NCBI GenBank assembly: GCA_003646025.1
Contig: QNDR01000012.1
Location: forward strand, 1-40,723
Origin: Candidatus Fermentibacterota bacterium
Lineage (GTDB): Bacteria; Fermentibacterota; Fermentibacteria; Fermentibacterales; JCC-6
Reading direction: 5' to 3'
Length of the DNA: 40,723 nt
Of this stretch, positions 39,540-40,723 are shown in pieces. The position numbers and the translations under genes are program-made. Position 1 is the first letter of the stretch. Each line of letters begins with the position of its first letter. The notes beneath the pieces are model-generated. The model saw only the letters and a program-made list of their open reading frames with translations. It was not told the origin of the DNA and did no database searches.

Positions 39540-39579
39540 ATCCACCGAGGGCGAAATATCTGTCTGGTTTACAATATTG

Positions 39580-40723
39580 TCAAGGTTTGTACTTCTTTTC
39601 CAGTTTCTTCAGTTTCTTCCCGGAAATGCCGCCTAGCACAGTAATTGCTGAAGAAATTCTGGTACGGCACAGGTCACTCCCCAGTACCTCCATTGAATCA
39701 AACAGAGGAGGTGCAACCCTGCTTCCGCAGATGGCGCCGTACAGGGGGGCTGTAAGAGCTTTCAGCTTCAACTGAAAAATCTCGGAAACATCCTTCAATG
39801 CGGCTGAAATAGCCAGGTTGTTCCACTCACGGAGTTTCTCCAGTTTCCACAGAGTTACCTGTAGAAGCTCAAGTACCTGGTCTTTCTCCATATCTTTTAC
39901 TGCAAGAAGGTCTTCTGTAACCGGAACGGAATCACTGAAGAACATTGCCGTGAAGTAGCCCCAGTCGGAAAGGGTCTCAAGCCTTGAAGCAACAACGGCG
40001 GCGACCTTTGATACATACTCGGGGTTGATTGCCCAGCTCTGTAGTTTTTGTGAAAGTTCAGAAACAGTGTTGTCTTCTCTGATGTACCGCCCGTTCAGCC
40101 ATCTGAGTTTTGCTCTGTCAAAAACAGGGCTTCCAAGAGAGATATCCTCCAGTTTGAAGTTGTCTATCATCTGTTGAATTGTAAACTTCTCCGAGCCATC
40201 AGGCATGTGCCAGCCCATCATTCCCAGATAGTTGAGAAGGGCTTCCGGAAGGTATCCGGCCTTTCTGTAGTAGTTGATGGATGTGGGGTTTTTTCTTTTT
40301 GAGAGCTTTGACTTGTCGGGGTTTCGAAGAAGAGGCAGATGGCAGTAAACAGGGGGTTCCCAGCCGAAATCCTCGTACAAAAGCACATGCTTGGGCACAG
40401 AGTTTATCCACTCCTCTCCCCTGATAATGTGGGAAATCTTCATGAGGTGGTCATCTACAACAACGGCGAGATGGTAGGTGGGAAAACCGTCGGCTTTCAT
40501 AATCACCTGATCATCAATGGATGCCCAGTCTTTTTTTACTTCTCCCCGGAGCATGTCGTTAAACAGGCATTCCCCCTGAAGAGGAACCTTCATGCGAATA
40601 ACATAAGGCTCGCCTGCGGCAATTCTTCTTTTGGCTTCCTCTGGTGGTATGTCCCGGCACTTCCTGTCGTAACCTCTGTTAGGAGCTTTTTCCGCAATAA
40701 GTTTTTTCCTTACTTCATCCAGC
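39580..40723 (-). CDS. gltX: Glutamyl-tRNA synthetase (N-terminus beyond window)
   Basis: This is the C-terminal 380 or so residues of a class I GluRS. The frame stays open to the window edge (…LDEVRKKLIAEK), so the catalytic N-terminus with the HIGH motif lies outside. Visible features are GEPYVIRMKVP, DDQVIMKADGFPTYHLAVVVDDHLM, HIIRGEEWINSVPKH and the second ATP motif as KLSKR in DKSKLSKRKNP (KMSKR family), followed by the helical anticodon-binding domain. The stop is TGA at 39582-39580. It charges tRNA-Glu, whose gene lies 40 bp downstream on the same strand. Confidence 0.95.
   Translation of the reverse strand, partial: LDEVRKKLIAEKAPNRGYDRKCRDIPPEEAKRRIAAGEPYVIRMKVPLQGECLFNDMLRGEVKKDWASIDDQVIMKADGFPTYHLAVVVDDHLMKISHIIRGEEWINSVPKHVLLYEDFGWEPPVYCHLPLLRNPDKSKLSKRKNPTSINYYRKAGYLPEALLNYLGMMGWHMPDGSEKFTIQQMIDNFKLEDISLGSPVFDRAKLRWLNGRYIREDNTVSELSQKLQSWAINPEYVSKVAAVVASRLETLSDWGYFTAMFFSDSVPVTEDLLAVKDMEKDQVLELLQVTLWKLEKLREWNNLAISAALKDVSEIFQLKLKALTAPLYGAICGSRVAPPLFDSMEVLGSDLCRTRISSAITVLGGISGKKLKKLEKKYKP

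Overview
This window is the chromosomal replication-origin neighbourhood of a bacterium. Core genes fall on two divergent arms around dnaA. On the left, rpmH, rnpA, yidD, yidC, mnmE, mnmG, rsmG, parA and parB are on the minus strand. On the right, dnaA, dnaN, a DciA-like gene, gyrB and gyrA are on the plus strand, followed by a complete V-type ATPase operon. The strand switch, two parS sites and a cluster of DnaA-box-like 9-mers in the dnaA-dnaN spacer agree on the origin position.

The organism looks like an anaerobic, fermentative, probably diderm bacterium. A YidC with a large periplasmic domain argues for a diderm. Indolepyruvate:ferredoxin oxidoreductase (IorAB) beside phosphate butyryltransferase and butyrate kinase, with a small 2[4Fe-4S] ferredoxin nearby, argues for amino-acid or keto-acid fermentation. 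The V-ATPase c-ring subunit carries a Na+-binding signature. The mix (bactofilin, V-ATPase, lamin-tail secreted protein, many TTG starts, intact origin cluster) suggests an uncultured lineage such as Fermentibacterota/Aegiribacteria. That assignment is an impression, not a demonstrated result.

Layout: 1-5805 (minus) holds a partial secreted lamin-tail protein, a DUF4126 membrane protein, iorB, iorA, buk and ptb. Two copies of a short repeat with inverted ends follow buk and iorB, and each copy contains the stop codon of the gene it follows. 5901-8800 (plus) holds a HAD phosphatase, two unknown membrane proteins and a GT4 glycosyltransferase. 8847-16609 (minus) holds a ferredoxin and the parB-to-rpmH block. 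16807-28746 (plus) holds dnaA, oriC, dnaN, dciA, gyrB, gyrA, an unrecognised 1188-residue protein and an asparaginase, mostly with touching or overlapping ends. 28826-29553 holds a small membrane-anchored coiled-coil protein and a bactofilin. 29739-38270 is the V-ATPase operon in the order F-I-K-E-C-G-A-B-D (Enterococcus hirae ntp naming). 38426-40723 (minus) holds a small secreted protein, a duplicated tRNA 3' end, tRNA-Glu(CTC) and the 3' part of gltX.

Most core genes are standard. The main points for a second look are the origin architecture, the 1188-residue orphan fused into the gyrase transcription unit, the stop-codon-bearing repeats, the bactofilin-linked anchor protein lacking a peptidase domain, the degenerate MnmE G4 motif, the parS sites built into mnmG/rsmG, and the tRNA-Glu 3' duplication beside gltX.
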